NCBI RefSeq assembly: GCF_030323265.1
Contig: NZ_CP104992.1
Span: 3,323,501-3,387,500 of the forward strand
DNA: 64,000 bases
Origin: Terrirhizobium terrae
GTDB lineage: Bacteria; Pseudomonadota; Alphaproteobacteria; Rhizobiales; Rhizobiaceae
Reading direction: 5' to 3'
This document shows positions 1-10,750 of the stretch, one piece after another. The notes beneath the pieces are model-generated. The model was given only the letters and a program-made list of their open reading frames with translations, had not been told where the DNA came from and did not search any database. Made by a program: the position numbers and the translations under genes. Every line of letters starts with the position of its first letter. Position 1 is the first letter of the stretch.

Positions 1-125
1 AAGCGCCGGCCGGAAATGCGGGATGCGGGTTTCGCTGCCCGCAGGGTGCCGAGGCTGGTGAAGTTCAATTCATAAACCATGCTGCGCCAGTTTGACTGAA
101 ACTTAACGCTGGCGGCGCTAGAAAA

Positions 126-1437
126 ATGCAGTTTTATGGTCTGGAAAGACTGCCCATGCCGTGGCTCAACCTGTGCCTGTTCTTTGTCGAGGCCGTCGTC
201 TACTTCTCGGTAATGACGGCCTTCCTGCATTTCCGCCGATCCCTCGGGCTCGGGGTGTTTCTGGCTGCGCTCGGCGTCATGCATTTCATGGAGACCTATC
301 TGGCGGCGGTCTTCTATGTCCAGTTGCCGTTCGGGACGGTCTCGCCGGGGTCGTCCGTCTTCTTCGCCGGCAAGCTGATGATGATCCTGCTGCTGTATCT
401 CAAGGAAGACGCGGCAACGGTTCGTCAGCCGATCTACGGTCTTTTTCTCGGCAATCTTCTGACGGTCGGTCTTGCGCAGATCCTGCAGGCTCATGCTGCG
501 GTGGCACTGCCGGGCGGCCGCGCGGCCGACATGGGTTTTCTCGACGAGATGGGCTGGCTCATGGTCTGGGGCACGTCGATCCTCTACCTGGATCTCGATC
601 GGCATCATTCTTCTCTACGAGCGGCTTGGCCGTTTTATGGAGCGCAATATCGTGCTGCGCTTCGCTATCAGCGGCGCGGTCGTGCTGACCTTCGACCAGG
701 TTGCCTTTTACACCGTCCTGCACATTCTCCTCGACGCGCCGCTCTCCGTGCTCTTCGGCGGCTGGTATGCGAAGATGCTGGCCGTCCTGATCTATTCGGT
801 TCTGTTCGGGGCCTATCTGAAGCTTGACCAGAGCACCAAATGGTTCAATCACACCCGAGAAATCCGCGACATCTTCAACGACCTGACGTTCCGCGAACGC
901 TATCAGGCGCTGCTCGCCAAGGCAGGCGTCGATAGCCTGACGGGCGTGTTCAATCGCGGACGCTTCGAGGCGGATGCGCCGGAACTGATCCGGGAATGTC
1001 TTGGCAAGGGCAGGGCGGTCAGCATGCTGATCATCGATGCCGACCACTTCAAGCAGATCAACGACCAGTTCGGTCACCAGCGCGGCGACACAGTGCTGAA
1101 GGAGCTTGCGGAGTGCCTGGGAAGCGGTGCCCGGGCTGGCGATCATCTCTCGCGCTTCGGCGGCGAGGAATTTGTGCTGCTGATGTGTGGCATGAGCCAT
1201 GAGGATGCCATCGAGCGTGCCGAGCAATTGCGCCAGGATATCACGCTCAAGGTATTGCGCCCCGACGACCGCGGCCTGACGGTCTCGATCGGCGTTGCGA
1301 CAGGGCCGGAGGACGGCAGGACGCTGGATGTTCTGCTGGGCCGTGCCGACGAGCGGCTCTACCACGCAAAGAACAGCGGCCGGGACAGTGTCCACGGCCG
1401 CTTTGGAAAGTTCGGTGCCGACCGCCTTGCAGGCTGA
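126..1437 (+). CDS. Membrane-anchored GGDEF diguanylate cyclase (frame interrupted once)
   Basis: It makes c-di-GMP from two GTP at the inner membrane. The N-terminal ~230 residues are strongly hydrophobic with about seven membrane segments. The C-terminal ~170 residues form a GGDEF domain with the active-site motif FGGEEF near residue 345. An RAGD motif five residues before it fits the RxxD inhibitory I-site, so product feedback is likely. The reading frame shifts once near 597, where removing one G restores the run LIGIILLYERLG; I read this as a sequencing insertion. The restored protein is about 436 residues. The start is the first ATG in frame; the ribosome site is weak. Confidence 0.88.
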
Positions 1438-1459
1438 CGGCTAAAGGGCTCGCCGTGGC

Positions 1460-2077
1460 TTAGGCGGCTGCAGCGAGCTGCTGGGTGCGTTCCTGCGCAG
1501 AGGCGATTGCCTTTTCCAGTGCTTCCGGACCGAAGGCTGTGCCTTCGACATAGATCACTTCGACATCGGTCATGCCCATGAAGCCGAGAACGGTCTTCAG
1601 GTAGGGAACGGCGTGGTTCATCCCCATGGCCGGGCCTTCCGAATAGATACCGGCAGCCGACAGGACGACATAGACCTTCTTGCCGGTGGCAAGACCCTGC
1701 GGGCCTTCGGCGGTGTAGCGGAAGGTCTGGCCGGCGCGGGCGACATTGTCGATCCAGCTCTTCAGCGTCGAATAGATGTTGAAGTTGATGAGGCCGGTTG
1801 CGAGCACGACCGTGTCGGCTGCGAGCAGTTCGGCAGTCAGCTGGTCGGACATTGCGGCAGCTGCGGCTTCTTCCGGATTGCGGGCTTCGGCCGGCTTGCG
1901 GATTGCAGCGGTCGTCACGGTGTCGAGATGCGGGATCGGGTTCTTGCCGAGGTCGTGGCTGACGACGGTTGCATTCGGATCCTGCGCCTTCAACTTATCG
2001 ACGAATTCGTTAGCGATCCTGGTGGAGAGCGATTCATCGCCGCGCGGGCTGGATGTCACGAGAAGGATGGAAGACAT
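1460..2077 (-). CDS. azoR: FMN-dependent NADH-azoreductase
   Basis: A 205-residue flavodoxin-fold protein that reduces azo compounds and quinones with NADH in the cytoplasm. It shows the AzoR N-terminus (ILLVTSSPRGDES, FMN phosphate loop) and the late motif FRYTAEGPQGLATGKK typical of the family. I chose the ATG at 2077 because the family begins at MSSILLV and AAGGAA lies about 8 bases upstream; a longer in-frame extension to 2242 has no such support. It is divergent from a LysR regulator across 154 bp, the usual layout for a LysR-controlled reductase. Confidence 0.93.
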   Translation of the reverse strand: MSSILLVTSSPRGDESLSTRIANEFVDKLKAQDPNATVVSHDLGKNPIPHLDTVTTAAIRKPAEARNPEEAAAAAMSDQLTAELLAADTVVLATGLINFNIYSTLKSWIDNVARAGQTFRYTAEGPQGLATGKKVYVVLSAAGIYSEGPAMGMNHAVPYLKTVLGFMGMTDVEVIYVEGTAFGPEALEKAIASAQERTQQLAAAA

Positions 2078-2176
2078 GGTGCCAATTCCTTGATTACTCT
2101 GGAGGTCGGTCAGACCTTGTTGTTGGTCAGCGAGACTGGAGGACTCGTCTGCACTGACAAATAGGAGTGGACCGTC

Positions 2177-2214
2177 ATCGATAAAACGGGGATAATATCG
2201 AAGGTTTCTATCGA
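2177..2214. promoter_or_regulatory. Candidate LysR operator region between azoR and lysR
   Basis: The core ATCGA occurs three times (2177, 2197, 2210) in the divergent intergenic space, with AT-rich spacers. LysR proteins commonly bind repeated half sites here to control both genes. Only the repetition is seen; the binding is inferred. Confidence 0.4.
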
Positions 2215-2231
2215 ACATTTGGATAGCTGAC

Positions 2232-3200
2232 ATGGATGCCAATCCGACCCTCGATCAGTTGCAGGTCTTCATCGCGGTGGCCGATACCGGAAGCTTTTCG
2301 GCAGCAGCGCGCGCACTCAATCGCGCGCAGTCGGTGGTCAGCTACACGATCAGCAATCTCGAGGCGCAGCTGGAAGTGCCGCTCTTCGAGCGCAGCGGCG
2401 CGCGCCAGCCGAAACTGACCGATGCGGGCAGGGCGATGCTGGTGGACGCCCGCCGCCTTGTGGCCGACCTGCAGGTGCTGCGCTCGCGCGCAAAAAGCAT
2501 CCGGCAGGGGCTGGAGGCCGAGATCTCGCTGGCGATCAGCGTCATGGTGCCGGCCGACGCGCTGGTGAGCGAACTCAGGAAATTCCGCGAGCTGTTCCCG
2601 AGCGTCTCGCTCAGCCTCAATGTCGGCGAACTCGGCAAGGTCATGGATCTGGTGCTGAGCGATCAGGCGAGCATCGGCATCGGCGGCGCGCTTTTGAAGC
2701 AAGACGATCTGCTCGTTGCCGAAAAGATCGGTCATGCCTTCATGACGCCGGTCGCAGCACCCGACCATCCGCTGGTCAAGCTCGGCCGCCCGCTGACGCT
2801 TGCCGACGTGCGCGACGAGACGCAGCTTGTGGTGACGGATGCATCCGGCATCACTGCCGGGCGCAATTTCAATGTTCTCTCCTACAAGACGTGGCGGGTC
2901 AGCGACATCGCCACCAAGCACCATCTGATCAAGGGCGGGCTCGGCTGGGGCGGGCTGCCGGTCTCGCTGGTGCGCGACGACATCCGCAACGGCGATCTGG
3001 TGTCGCTCGATCTCGAGGCTTACGAGCAGGGCGAGTACCCGCTCTATGCACTGCGCAAGGCGGCCAATCCTCCGGGACCGGCGGGCCAGTGGCTGATCGA
3101 CAGTTTTGCGGCAAAGCTATCCACCTGCCCGAACAAGGACGACCTGCAGAAGGTATTGAAGGGTGAGGCCGGGCAACGGTTCTCGGTGGCGGCCGAATAG
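2232..3200 (+). CDS. LysR family transcriptional regulator
   Basis: A 322-residue LysR regulator. Residues about 6-65 are the winged helix-turn-helix (LDQLQVFIAVADTGSFSAAA, then a typical recognition helix), followed by a linker and a periplasmic-binding-like effector domain. It is divergent from azoR, so it most likely senses a quinone, azo compound or electrophile and controls azoR as well as itself. The effector cannot be read from sequence. Confidence 0.92.
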   Translation: MDANPTLDQLQVFIAVADTGSFSAAARALNRAQSVVSYTISNLEAQLEVPLFERSGARQPKLTDAGRAMLVDARRLVADLQVLRSRAKSIRQGLEAEISLAISVMVPADALVSELRKFRELFPSVSLSLNVGELGKVMDLVLSDQASIGIGGALLKQDDLLVAEKIGHAFMTPVAAPDHPLVKLGRPLTLADVRDETQLVVTDASGITAGRNFNVLSYKTWRVSDIATKHHLIKGGLGWGGLPVSLVRDDIRNGDLVSLDLEAYEQGEYPLYALRKAANPPGPAGQWLIDSFAAKLSTCPNKDDLQKVLKGEAGQRFSVAAE

Positions 3201-3241
3201 GGCACTCTCCTGGCTCGACGATAGCATGCAAACCGCGCTAA

Positions 3242-3269
3242 TTGACCTCTTTTCCGGCTCTGCTATAAC
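3242..3269 (+). promoter_or_regulatory. Sigma-70-type promoter for the DUF2087 gene
   Basis: TTGACC at 3242-3247 and TATAAC at 3264-3269 are separated by 16 bases, a good housekeeping-sigma match, about 150 bases before the start codon at 3423. This implies a long 5' leader. Confidence 0.5.
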
Positions 3270-3422
3270 CGCGCCACGGTCAGCAGTTCACCGAGGCGTC
3301 GCCGTCCCTTTTGGGAAGCTAAACCTGCATTTGAAAAGAGTTCAGCACTTATCCTGTGCCGAGGTCGACAAGACGGTGACCAGCGACATTCCAGACGGAC
3401 CGGCACGCTTGAAGGATAAGCC

Positions 3423-3983
3423 ATGCCCAGAACCATCTTCCCGATGGCCGTTTCCGATATGTCGGCCTTCGCCAAATCCCTCCGTTCCCAGATCGACAGG
3501 CTCGACCACAAACCAAGCCATCTGGAAATGCTCAATCTCCTGAGTCGCGCTGCCGGTTTTCGCAACTACCAGCATTTTCGCGCATCGAACGCCTCGGCGG
3601 AGGTGATCGACAATCTCCATGTTACCGCCGAACCTGAGCCGCAGGCCGACGAGCGGCGGGTGCAGCATACGCTACGCGTCTTCGATAGCGACGGTCGCAT
3701 CACTCGCTGGCCGGGCAAGCGTTCGCAGCAGGAACTGTGCCTGTGGTTTCTCTGGTCGAAGATCCCACGCGGGCGGACTTTCTCGGAGCGCGAGATCAGC
3801 GAATTCCTTAACGTCCTGCATGGCTTCGAGGATCCGGCGCTGTTGCGTCGCGATCTCTTCGATCTTGGTCTTGTGACGCGCAATCGGGACGGAAGCGACT
3901 ATCGCCGCATCGAGCGCAAGCCGCCGCCGGAACTGTCTTTGCTTCTGAGGCGGATCGGTTCCGGCAGGGCGAAAGCGGCCTGA
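3423..3983 (+). CDS. DUF2087 domain protein
   Basis: A 186-residue protein. The C-terminal part (about residues 85-165) carries the DUF2087 signature: DGRITRWPGKRSQQ, then FSEREISEFL, a leucine-arginine helix (LLRRDLFDLGLV) and a final DYRRI. DUF2087 behaves like a small winged-helix nucleic acid-binding module often found in regulators. The N-terminal ~50 residues resemble a short helical region that also precedes this domain in other alphaproteobacterial proteins. The start is supported by AAGGA nine bases upstream. It ends 7 bases from the convergent PhzF gene. Exact function unknown. Confidence 0.8.
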   Translation: MPRTIFPMAVSDMSAFAKSLRSQIDRLDHKPSHLEMLNLLSRAAGFRNYQHFRASNASAEVIDNLHVTAEPEPQADERRVQHTLRVFDSDGRITRWPGKRSQQELCLWFLWSKIPRGRTFSEREISEFLNVLHGFEDPALLRRDLFDLGLVTRNRDGSDYRRIERKPPPELSLLLRRIGSGRAKAA

Positions 3984-3990
3984 GGATCGG

Positions 3991-4826
3991 TCAAAGCGTC
4001 AGCGTGCCGGAAATGCATGTCGCCACGTCGCCGCCGACCCAGACGTCGTCGCCAATCTTGTCGACATGCACCCGGCCCGCGCGGCCGAGTGCCGTGCCCT
4101 GCGCCGCCACATAGTGTTCAGGTGCCACGCCTGCACCGATCAGCCACTGAGCGAGGCCGGCATTGAGGCTGCCGGTGACCGGGTCCTCGTAGCCGTTGCG
4201 GGTGAAGGCGCGCACTTCGAACTGCGCGTCCTCGCCATCCTGCCTGGGATCGAAGGGGCCGACGAGGCCGACGCGCAAGCCGTCGAGGATGGCATAGTCC
4301 GGCTTGACCGCGAGCACGTCCGCGCGTGAGGGCAGCAGGACGCCGATCCAGTCCGGCCCGTTCTCGCACCAGTTGGATGCCTTGATCATCGATACCGGCA
4401 GGCCGATGCCGCGGGCGATCTGATCGACCAGTGCGGGATCGACCGGTCCGGAGCGCTTCAGCGGCGGGGCTGCGAAGGCGAGGCGGCGGCCGTCGCGCCG
4501 GATGCGGACGAGGCCCGCGCCGCATTCCTGCACGATCTCGCCATCCGGTGCGTCTGCCGCCTGGCTCAGCCAGACATGGGCGCTGCCGAGCGTCGGGTGA
4601 CCTGCAAAGGGCAGCTCCTGGGTCGGCGTGAAGATCCGTACCCGGTAATGCGCCTTGGGATCGGTCGGCTTGAGCAGGAAGGTCGTCTCGCTGAGATTGG
4701 TCCAGTTGGCGAAGGCCTGCATTTCTGCATCGCTCAACGCGTCCGCGCCGATGACGACGGCGAGCGGATTGCCGCGCATCGGCTGCGAAGAGAAGACGTC
4801 TACCTGCTGGAAGGGAGTGTGGGCAT
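3991..4826 (-). CDS. PhzF family isomerase-like protein (start region frameshifted)
   Basis: A PhzF/diaminopimelate-epimerase-fold protein, about 278 residues once repaired. The typical N-terminal motif continues past the uninterrupted part: reading upstream gives QQVDVFSSQPMRGNPLAVV, and adding one C to a CCC run near 4813 joins it to ATG at 4826 (MPTLPFQQ). Late glycine-rich motif DPVTGSLNAGLAQWL is the second signature of the family. Members catalyse isomerisation or epimerisation of varied small molecules, so the substrate cannot be assigned. The uninterrupted frame alone would start at 4779 and lose the first strand. Confidence 0.88.
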
Positions 4827-4891
4827 GGGGAGCTTCATCCAGTGAATGGAGAGTACTTAGAGGTATCTGTTGGAATCCGCGGCAATCATAC

Positions 4892-5027
4892 CCTCATTCC
4901 TGTGCCCTAGGGCTTCGCCCACGGTATGTCACAGGAATCCAGCCGCCGCGCGTCTGCGCGACGAGAGACCCTTTCCAGCCCAAGGACTTGGGCTGGCTGG
5001 ATCCCTGTGACAAGCACAGGGATGAGG
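4892..5027. repeat. Imperfectly palindromic intergenic repeat element (RIME-like)
   Basis: A 136-bp nested palindrome between convergent-free gene ends. Outer arms CCTCATTCCTGTG (4892-4904) and CACAGGGATGAGG (5015-5027); middle arms CACAGGAATCCAGCC (4930-4944) and GGCTGGATCCCTGTG (4995-5009); central hairpin CAGCCCAAG/CTTGGGCTG (4976-4995); and a small CGCGC hairpin near 4947-4960. This architecture matches dispersed intergenic mosaic repeats known in rhizobia (RIME type). I see only this copy in the window. Confidence 0.6.
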
Positions 5028-5039
5028 AAGGTTGAAGCG

Positions 5040-7025
<1,986 letters not shown>

Positions 7026-7116
7026 GATATCTCCCTCTTTGTCATGAATGAACGCGACACTAGGCCCATTCGCACGGGCATGCATCACCTAAATGACAGG
7101 GGAGACATCATCGGTC

Positions 7117-7455
7117 TCAGCGTGTCAGGACCGGCTTGATGTCCTGGTGGAAGAAACGGAAATAGGAAGCCACCTGCGCTGCCGCATTGGTGTTCGGCCG
7201 AAACGCGATCCCGAGGCGGCCGCTGTGATACCATTTCACTGTGCCTTCAAGCACGCCGAGCTCGTCGCTTTCGATACGGACCGGGCTGCCGGCCGCAGCA
7301 TTGAAGGGGCTGCCGAGATCGAGCGCAAGCCCACTTTCGGAAAGGTCAACGACACGCCCCTTGGCGGATTGACTGTAATATTTCACCGTACCGAAAATGC
7401 GTGTCTTCCGGCGTGGCGCCGAACGGGTCTTCATCTTGAGATTATTGGCCGGCAT
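7117..7455 (-). CDS. PilZ domain c-di-GMP receptor
   Basis: A 112-residue single-domain PilZ protein. Both ligand motifs are present: RxxxR (RRKTR, residues 15-19) and D-x-S-x-x-G (DLSESG, residues 37-42). This is the c-di-GMP-binding arrangement. I chose the ATG at 7455 because AAGGAT lies upstream and the upstream in-frame extension runs into the promoter area of the neighbouring regulator. No output domain is attached, so it probably acts on a partner protein. Confidence 0.87.
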   Translation of the reverse strand: MPANNLKMKTRSAPRRKTRIFGTVKYYSQSAKGRVVDLSESGLALDLGSPFNAAAGSPVRIESDELGVLEGTVKWYHSGRLGIAFRPNTNAAAQVASYFRFFHQDIKPVLTR

Positions 7456-7546
7456 GAGAAGCGATCCTTGTTCTTGTGCCACATTCCTAACAGACAGACA
7501 TTGAAGCGCGTTTAGCTGGCCGCATAAAATTGTAACGATGCGGACG

Positions 7547-8008
7547 TCAAAGGCCGACATTTGGCCGGTCGACGACCTCGCGCAGCGAAAAGCTGGAATT
7601 GATCTTCACCACATGGGGCAGGGCAGACAGCCAGTCACGATGGATGCGTTCGTAATCGGCCAGATCCTTGGCGGCGACGCGCAGGATATAGTCGTATTCG
7701 CCCGACATCAGGTAACAGACCAGAACATTGGGGCAGAGCTTCACCGCCGCCTCGAATTCCGTCAGCGTCTTGGCGAACTGGCCCGATAGCGAGATATGGA
7801 CGATCACCATCATCTTGTAGTCGAGCGCCGCATTGGAAAGGCGGGCATGATAGCCGCTGATCGTGCCGGTCTTTTCCAGGATGTCGAGGCGGCGCGAACA
7901 GGCTGATGGTGACAGGCCGACCTTCTGCGCCAGCTCGGCATTGGAAATGCGGCCTTGATCCTGCAGAACACGCATGATGGCATGATCGATGGCATCAAGG
8001 CTGCTCAT
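7547..8008 (-). CDS. aldR: Lrp/AsnC family regulator of alanine dehydrogenase
   Basis: A 153-residue Lrp/AsnC regulator: helix-turn-helix at about residues 5-60 (NAELAQKVGLSPSACSRR) and a C-terminal RAM ligand domain. Its start at 8008 has AAGGA upstream. It is divergent from ald across 154 bp, the standard AldR-ald arrangement, so it probably activates ald in response to alanine. The symbol is assigned from context. Confidence 0.9.
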   Translation of the reverse strand: MSSLDAIDHAIMRVLQDQGRISNAELAQKVGLSPSACSRRLDILEKTGTISGYHARLSNAALDYKMMVIVHISLSGQFAKTLTEFEAAVKLCPNVLVCYLMSGEYDYILRVAAKDLADYERIHRDWLSALPHVVKINSSFSLREVVDRPNVGL

Positions 8009-8162
8009 TCGGAGATCCTTCGAATATCTGACGCTCTGCTGCAATAATCTCCGAAAAATGTGTTTCCGGCAATTCGTCTTTGCAAGGACGTGTCGTCACT
8101 TTTCTGTTGTTCTTCTCGCGGGAGTTCCAACGATAAAATCGCACAACGGGAGGAGAGACCGC

Positions 8163-9281
8163 ATGCGTGTCGGGTGTCCGAAGGAAATCAAGAATCATGA
8201 ATATCGCGTCGGCCTGACGCCGGGCGCGGTGCGCGAATACGTCGCCCACGGCCATGACGTGCTGATCGAGACCAAGGCCGGTGCGGGTATTGGTGCGGAT
8301 GATGCGGCCTATCAGGCCGCCGGTGCAAGGATCGTCGGTTCGGCCAGCGAGATCTTTGAAAAGTCCGACATGGTGGTGAAGGTCAAGGAACCGCAGCCGG
8401 GCGAATGGGTGCAGCTGCGCGAGGGCCAGATTCTCTACACCTATCTTCACCTCGCTCCCGATCCCGAACAGACCAAGGGGCTGCTCGCCTCCGGCGTGAC
8501 AGCTGTCGCGTACGAGACCGTCACCGATGAACGTGGCGGGCTGCCGCTTCTCGCACCGATGTCGGAAGTCGCCGGTCGTCTCGCGATCCAGGCAGGTGCG
8601 ACGGCGCTGCAAAAGGCCAATGGCGGTCGCGGTATCCTGCTCGGCGGTGTGCCCGGCGTGCTGCCGGCCAAGGTGGCGGTGATCGGCGGCGGGGTGGTGG
8701 GCCTGCATGCCGCCCGCATGGCCGCTGGCCTCGGGGCCGATGTCTCAATCATCGACCGCTCGCTGCCACGCCTGCGTCAGCTGGACGATCTTTTCGGCGG
8801 CCGCGTCCATACCCGCTATTCGACCATCGACGCTCTGGAGGAAGAGGTGTTTTCCGCCGATCTGGTGATTGGTGCGGTGCTCATCCCCGGTGCCGCTGCG
8901 CCGAAGCTGGTCAGCCGGGAAATGCTGTCGGGCATGAAGCAGGGCGCTGTCATGGTCGATGTCGCAATCGATCAGGGCGGCTGCTTCGAGACATCCCATG
9001 CGACGACCCATTCCGATCCGACCTATGTGGTCGACGGTATCGTCCACTACTGCGTCGCCAACATGCCGGGTGCGGTTCCGGTAACCTCCGCCCATGCGCT
9101 GAACAATGCCACGCTCCAGCATGGCCTGGCGCTTGCCGATCGCGGCCTGAGGGCGATCGCCGAGGATCGGCACCTGCGCAACGGCCTGAATGTTCACAGG
9201 GGACGCGTCACCAGCCAGCCGGTGGCCGAGGCGCTCGGTTACGAAGCCTTCGCGCCGGAGGGCCTGCTGAACGTCGCCTGA
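8163..9281 (+). CDS. ald: Alanine dehydrogenase
   Basis: A 372-residue NAD-dependent enzyme that interconverts L-alanine with pyruvate and ammonia. It begins with the family motif MRVGCPKEIKNHEYRVGLTP, contains the catalytic lysine region VVKVKEPQ, and a Rossmann NAD site (VIGGGVVGLHAARMAAGLGA). GGGAGGAG lies about 10 bases before the ATG at 8163; the frame is open upstream but that start has no support. A terminator follows. Confidence 0.97.
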   Translation: MRVGCPKEIKNHEYRVGLTPGAVREYVAHGHDVLIETKAGAGIGADDAAYQAAGARIVGSASEIFEKSDMVVKVKEPQPGEWVQLREGQILYTYLHLAPDPEQTKGLLASGVTAVAYETVTDERGGLPLLAPMSEVAGRLAIQAGATALQKANGGRGILLGGVPGVLPAKVAVIGGGVVGLHAARMAAGLGADVSIIDRSLPRLRQLDDLFGGRVHTRYSTIDALEEEVFSADLVIGAVLIPGAAAPKLVSREMLSGMKQGAVMVDVAIDQGGCFETSHATTHSDPTYVVDGIVHYCVANMPGAVPVTSAHALNNATLQHGLALADRGLRAIAEDRHLRNGLNVHRGRVTSQPVAEALGYEAFAPEGLLNVA

Positions 9282-9303
9282 TTGACCGCTTCAGTATCTC
9301 GAT

Positions 9304-9334
9304 AACGCCGGATGCAGCCGCGTCCGGCGTTTTT
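9304..9334 (+). terminator. Rho-independent terminator after ald
   Basis: Perfect 9-bp stem AACGCCGGA/TCCGGCGTT with a 10-base loop followed by a T run. Confidence 0.85.
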
Positions 9335-9360
9335 CTGTCTGAGAAATCAATTCGATATGA

Positions 9361-9426
9361 TTTAGATATATCGAAAAGCTTGCGTGTGGGCGAATTGAGA
9401 CTATCTTTAGATATATCGAAAGATAG
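9361..9426. promoter_or_regulatory. Two PadR-type operators before the padR gene
   Basis: The 16-mer TTTAGATATATCGAAA occurs at 9361-9376 and again, 45 bases later, at 9406-9421. The second copy sits inside a 26-bp near-perfect palindrome (9401-9426: CTATCTTT, GATATATC core, AAAGATAG). PadR repressors usually bind such AT-rich dyads in their own promoter, and the second copy ends only 16 bases before the start codon. Confidence 0.65.
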
Positions 9427-9442
9427 TTCTAGGAGACGAAAA

Positions 9443-10141
9443 ATGTTTGGACACAAGTTCGACGGCCGCCATGGATGCGGCGAGCGTGAAGGCCGCAGGC
9501 CTTTCGATGAAATCTTCGCCATGCGTGGTGGTCCGTTCGGCCAGGGTTTCGGCGGTCCGGGGCGCGGTGGACGTAGTGGACCCGGCGGTGGCCGCGGTTT
9601 CGGTGACGATGGTGATGGCCGCATCGGCCGTTTCCTGATGCAGGGCGACCTGCGCCTGCTGGTTCTGGCGCTGATCGAGAAGGAACCGCGCCATGGCTAC
9701 GAGATCATCAAGCATATCGAGGACATGACCTACGGGTTTTATGCGCCGAGCCCCGGCGTTATCTATCCGACGCTGACGTATCTCGAGGAGGCCGGTTACG
9801 TGGTCTCCGAGGCGGACGGGAACAAGAAGCGCTATGCCATCACCGACGAGGGCCGCGCCCACCTGGAAGAGAACCGCAGCTTTGCCGCCACCATCCTCGA
9901 CAGGCTTTCCGAGCTTGCCGAGCGTATCAAGCAGCGGCAGGAACGCAGCGAACACAAGCACAGGGAACGTGGACCGGACCTGCCGCGCAGTGTCGATGCC
10001 GCTTTGCTGAACCTGCGCGAAGTGATCGCGGCCAAGCTTGCCTCAGACGAGAGGAAGGCCGGCGATTTTGTCAAGCTGCTGCTGCAGATGGCGGATGATC
10101 TGGACCGCGACGGCAAGCAGGATGGCGGCATCCAGAACTGA
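9443..10141 (+). CDS. PadR family transcriptional regulator
   Basis: A 232-residue PadR regulator. The N-terminal ~60 residues are glycine-, arginine- and phenylalanine-rich and probably disordered. The PadR winged helix follows (GDLRLLVLALIEKEPRHGYE, then the SPGVIYPTLTYLEEAGYV recognition region), and the C-terminal third is a charged dimerisation helix bundle. AGGAGA sits 7 bases before the ATG. Two palindromic sites immediately upstream suggest autorepression. Related proteins often control efflux or detoxification genes, but no such gene is adjacent. Confidence 0.9.
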   Translation: MFGHKFDGRHGCGEREGRRPFDEIFAMRGGPFGQGFGGPGRGGRSGPGGGRGFGDDGDGRIGRFLMQGDLRLLVLALIEKEPRHGYEIIKHIEDMTYGFYAPSPGVIYPTLTYLEEAGYVVSEADGNKKRYAITDEGRAHLEENRSFAATILDRLSELAERIKQRQERSEHKHRERGPDLPRSVDAALLNLREVIAAKLASDERKAGDFVKLLLQMADDLDRDGKQDGGIQN

Positions 10142-10169
10142 TGGATGCCAGATCAAAGCCTGATGCTGA

Positions 10170-10202
10170 AAGGCGCGCGATGTTTCGCACATCGCGCGCC
10201 TT
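10170..10202 (+). terminator. Terminator-like hairpin after padR
   Basis: Perfect 14-bp stem AAGGCGCGCGATGT/ACATCGCGCGCCTT with a 5-base loop, followed by a weak T-rich tail. It lies between convergent genes and could serve both strands. Confidence 0.7.
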
Positions 10203-10221
10203 GTCTATTGGGCGGCTGGGT

Positions 10222-10710
10222 TCAAGCGCCTGTCAGGTCTTCAGCCCGCTCGATGCGGCACTGGTAGCAATTGTTGCGCGCCGAGCGCACATGAACATAA
10301 GCGATGTCGTTGCGGGAAAGCAGGCTGTCTGCCCGTGAAGTGATATCGCCCGTCGGCGTCACGGCACCGCTGCCATAGACGATCCGATCATCATGGCCGT
10401 AGCCGCGAACGATATAGTCCGGGCTGGACAGGATCGGGGGCAGGGTCTCTTCGCAGGCGTAGCGCTGGCATCGCTCGGCGTGCAGAAATATCGGGCCGGT
10501 TTCCGCATAGGGCTGCAGCGACGGGAAAGGGCGATAGGCGAGCACGAGAAGCGCATCGCCTGCATCGATATTTTCAAGGCAATGGCGGCAGGGATGGCCC
10601 GGGCCGTCCGACGTCTTCAGTTCGGGCGCCCGGTCATAGGCATCGGTGCCGCCATTCCAGAAATGTTCGGCATCTGCGCTCGGCATGGCGGTGTAGTGGA
10701 TGGGCGACAT
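10222..10710 (-). CDS. DUF1203 domain protein
   Basis: A 162-residue cytoplasmic protein matching DUF1203: the cysteine motif PCRHCL, the core GDALLVLAYRPF, the conserved PYAETGPIFLH and a later paired-cysteine region. The conserved Cys and His residues suggest metal binding, but the family has no established function. AAGGAGGT directly upstream supports the ATG at 10710. It follows a membrane protein gene by 40 bases on the same strand. Confidence 0.85.
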   Translation of the reverse strand: MSPIHYTAMPSADAEHFWNGGTDAYDRAPELKTSDGPGHPCRHCLENIDAGDALLVLAYRPFPSLQPYAETGPIFLHAERCQRYACEETLPPILSSPDYIVRGYGHDDRIVYGSGAVTPTGDITSRADSLLSRNDIAYVHVRSARNNCYQCRIERAEDLTGA

Positions 10711-10750
10711 GGCAACCTCCTTGCGTGGGAAAGCCATGTGATGCCGCCTG

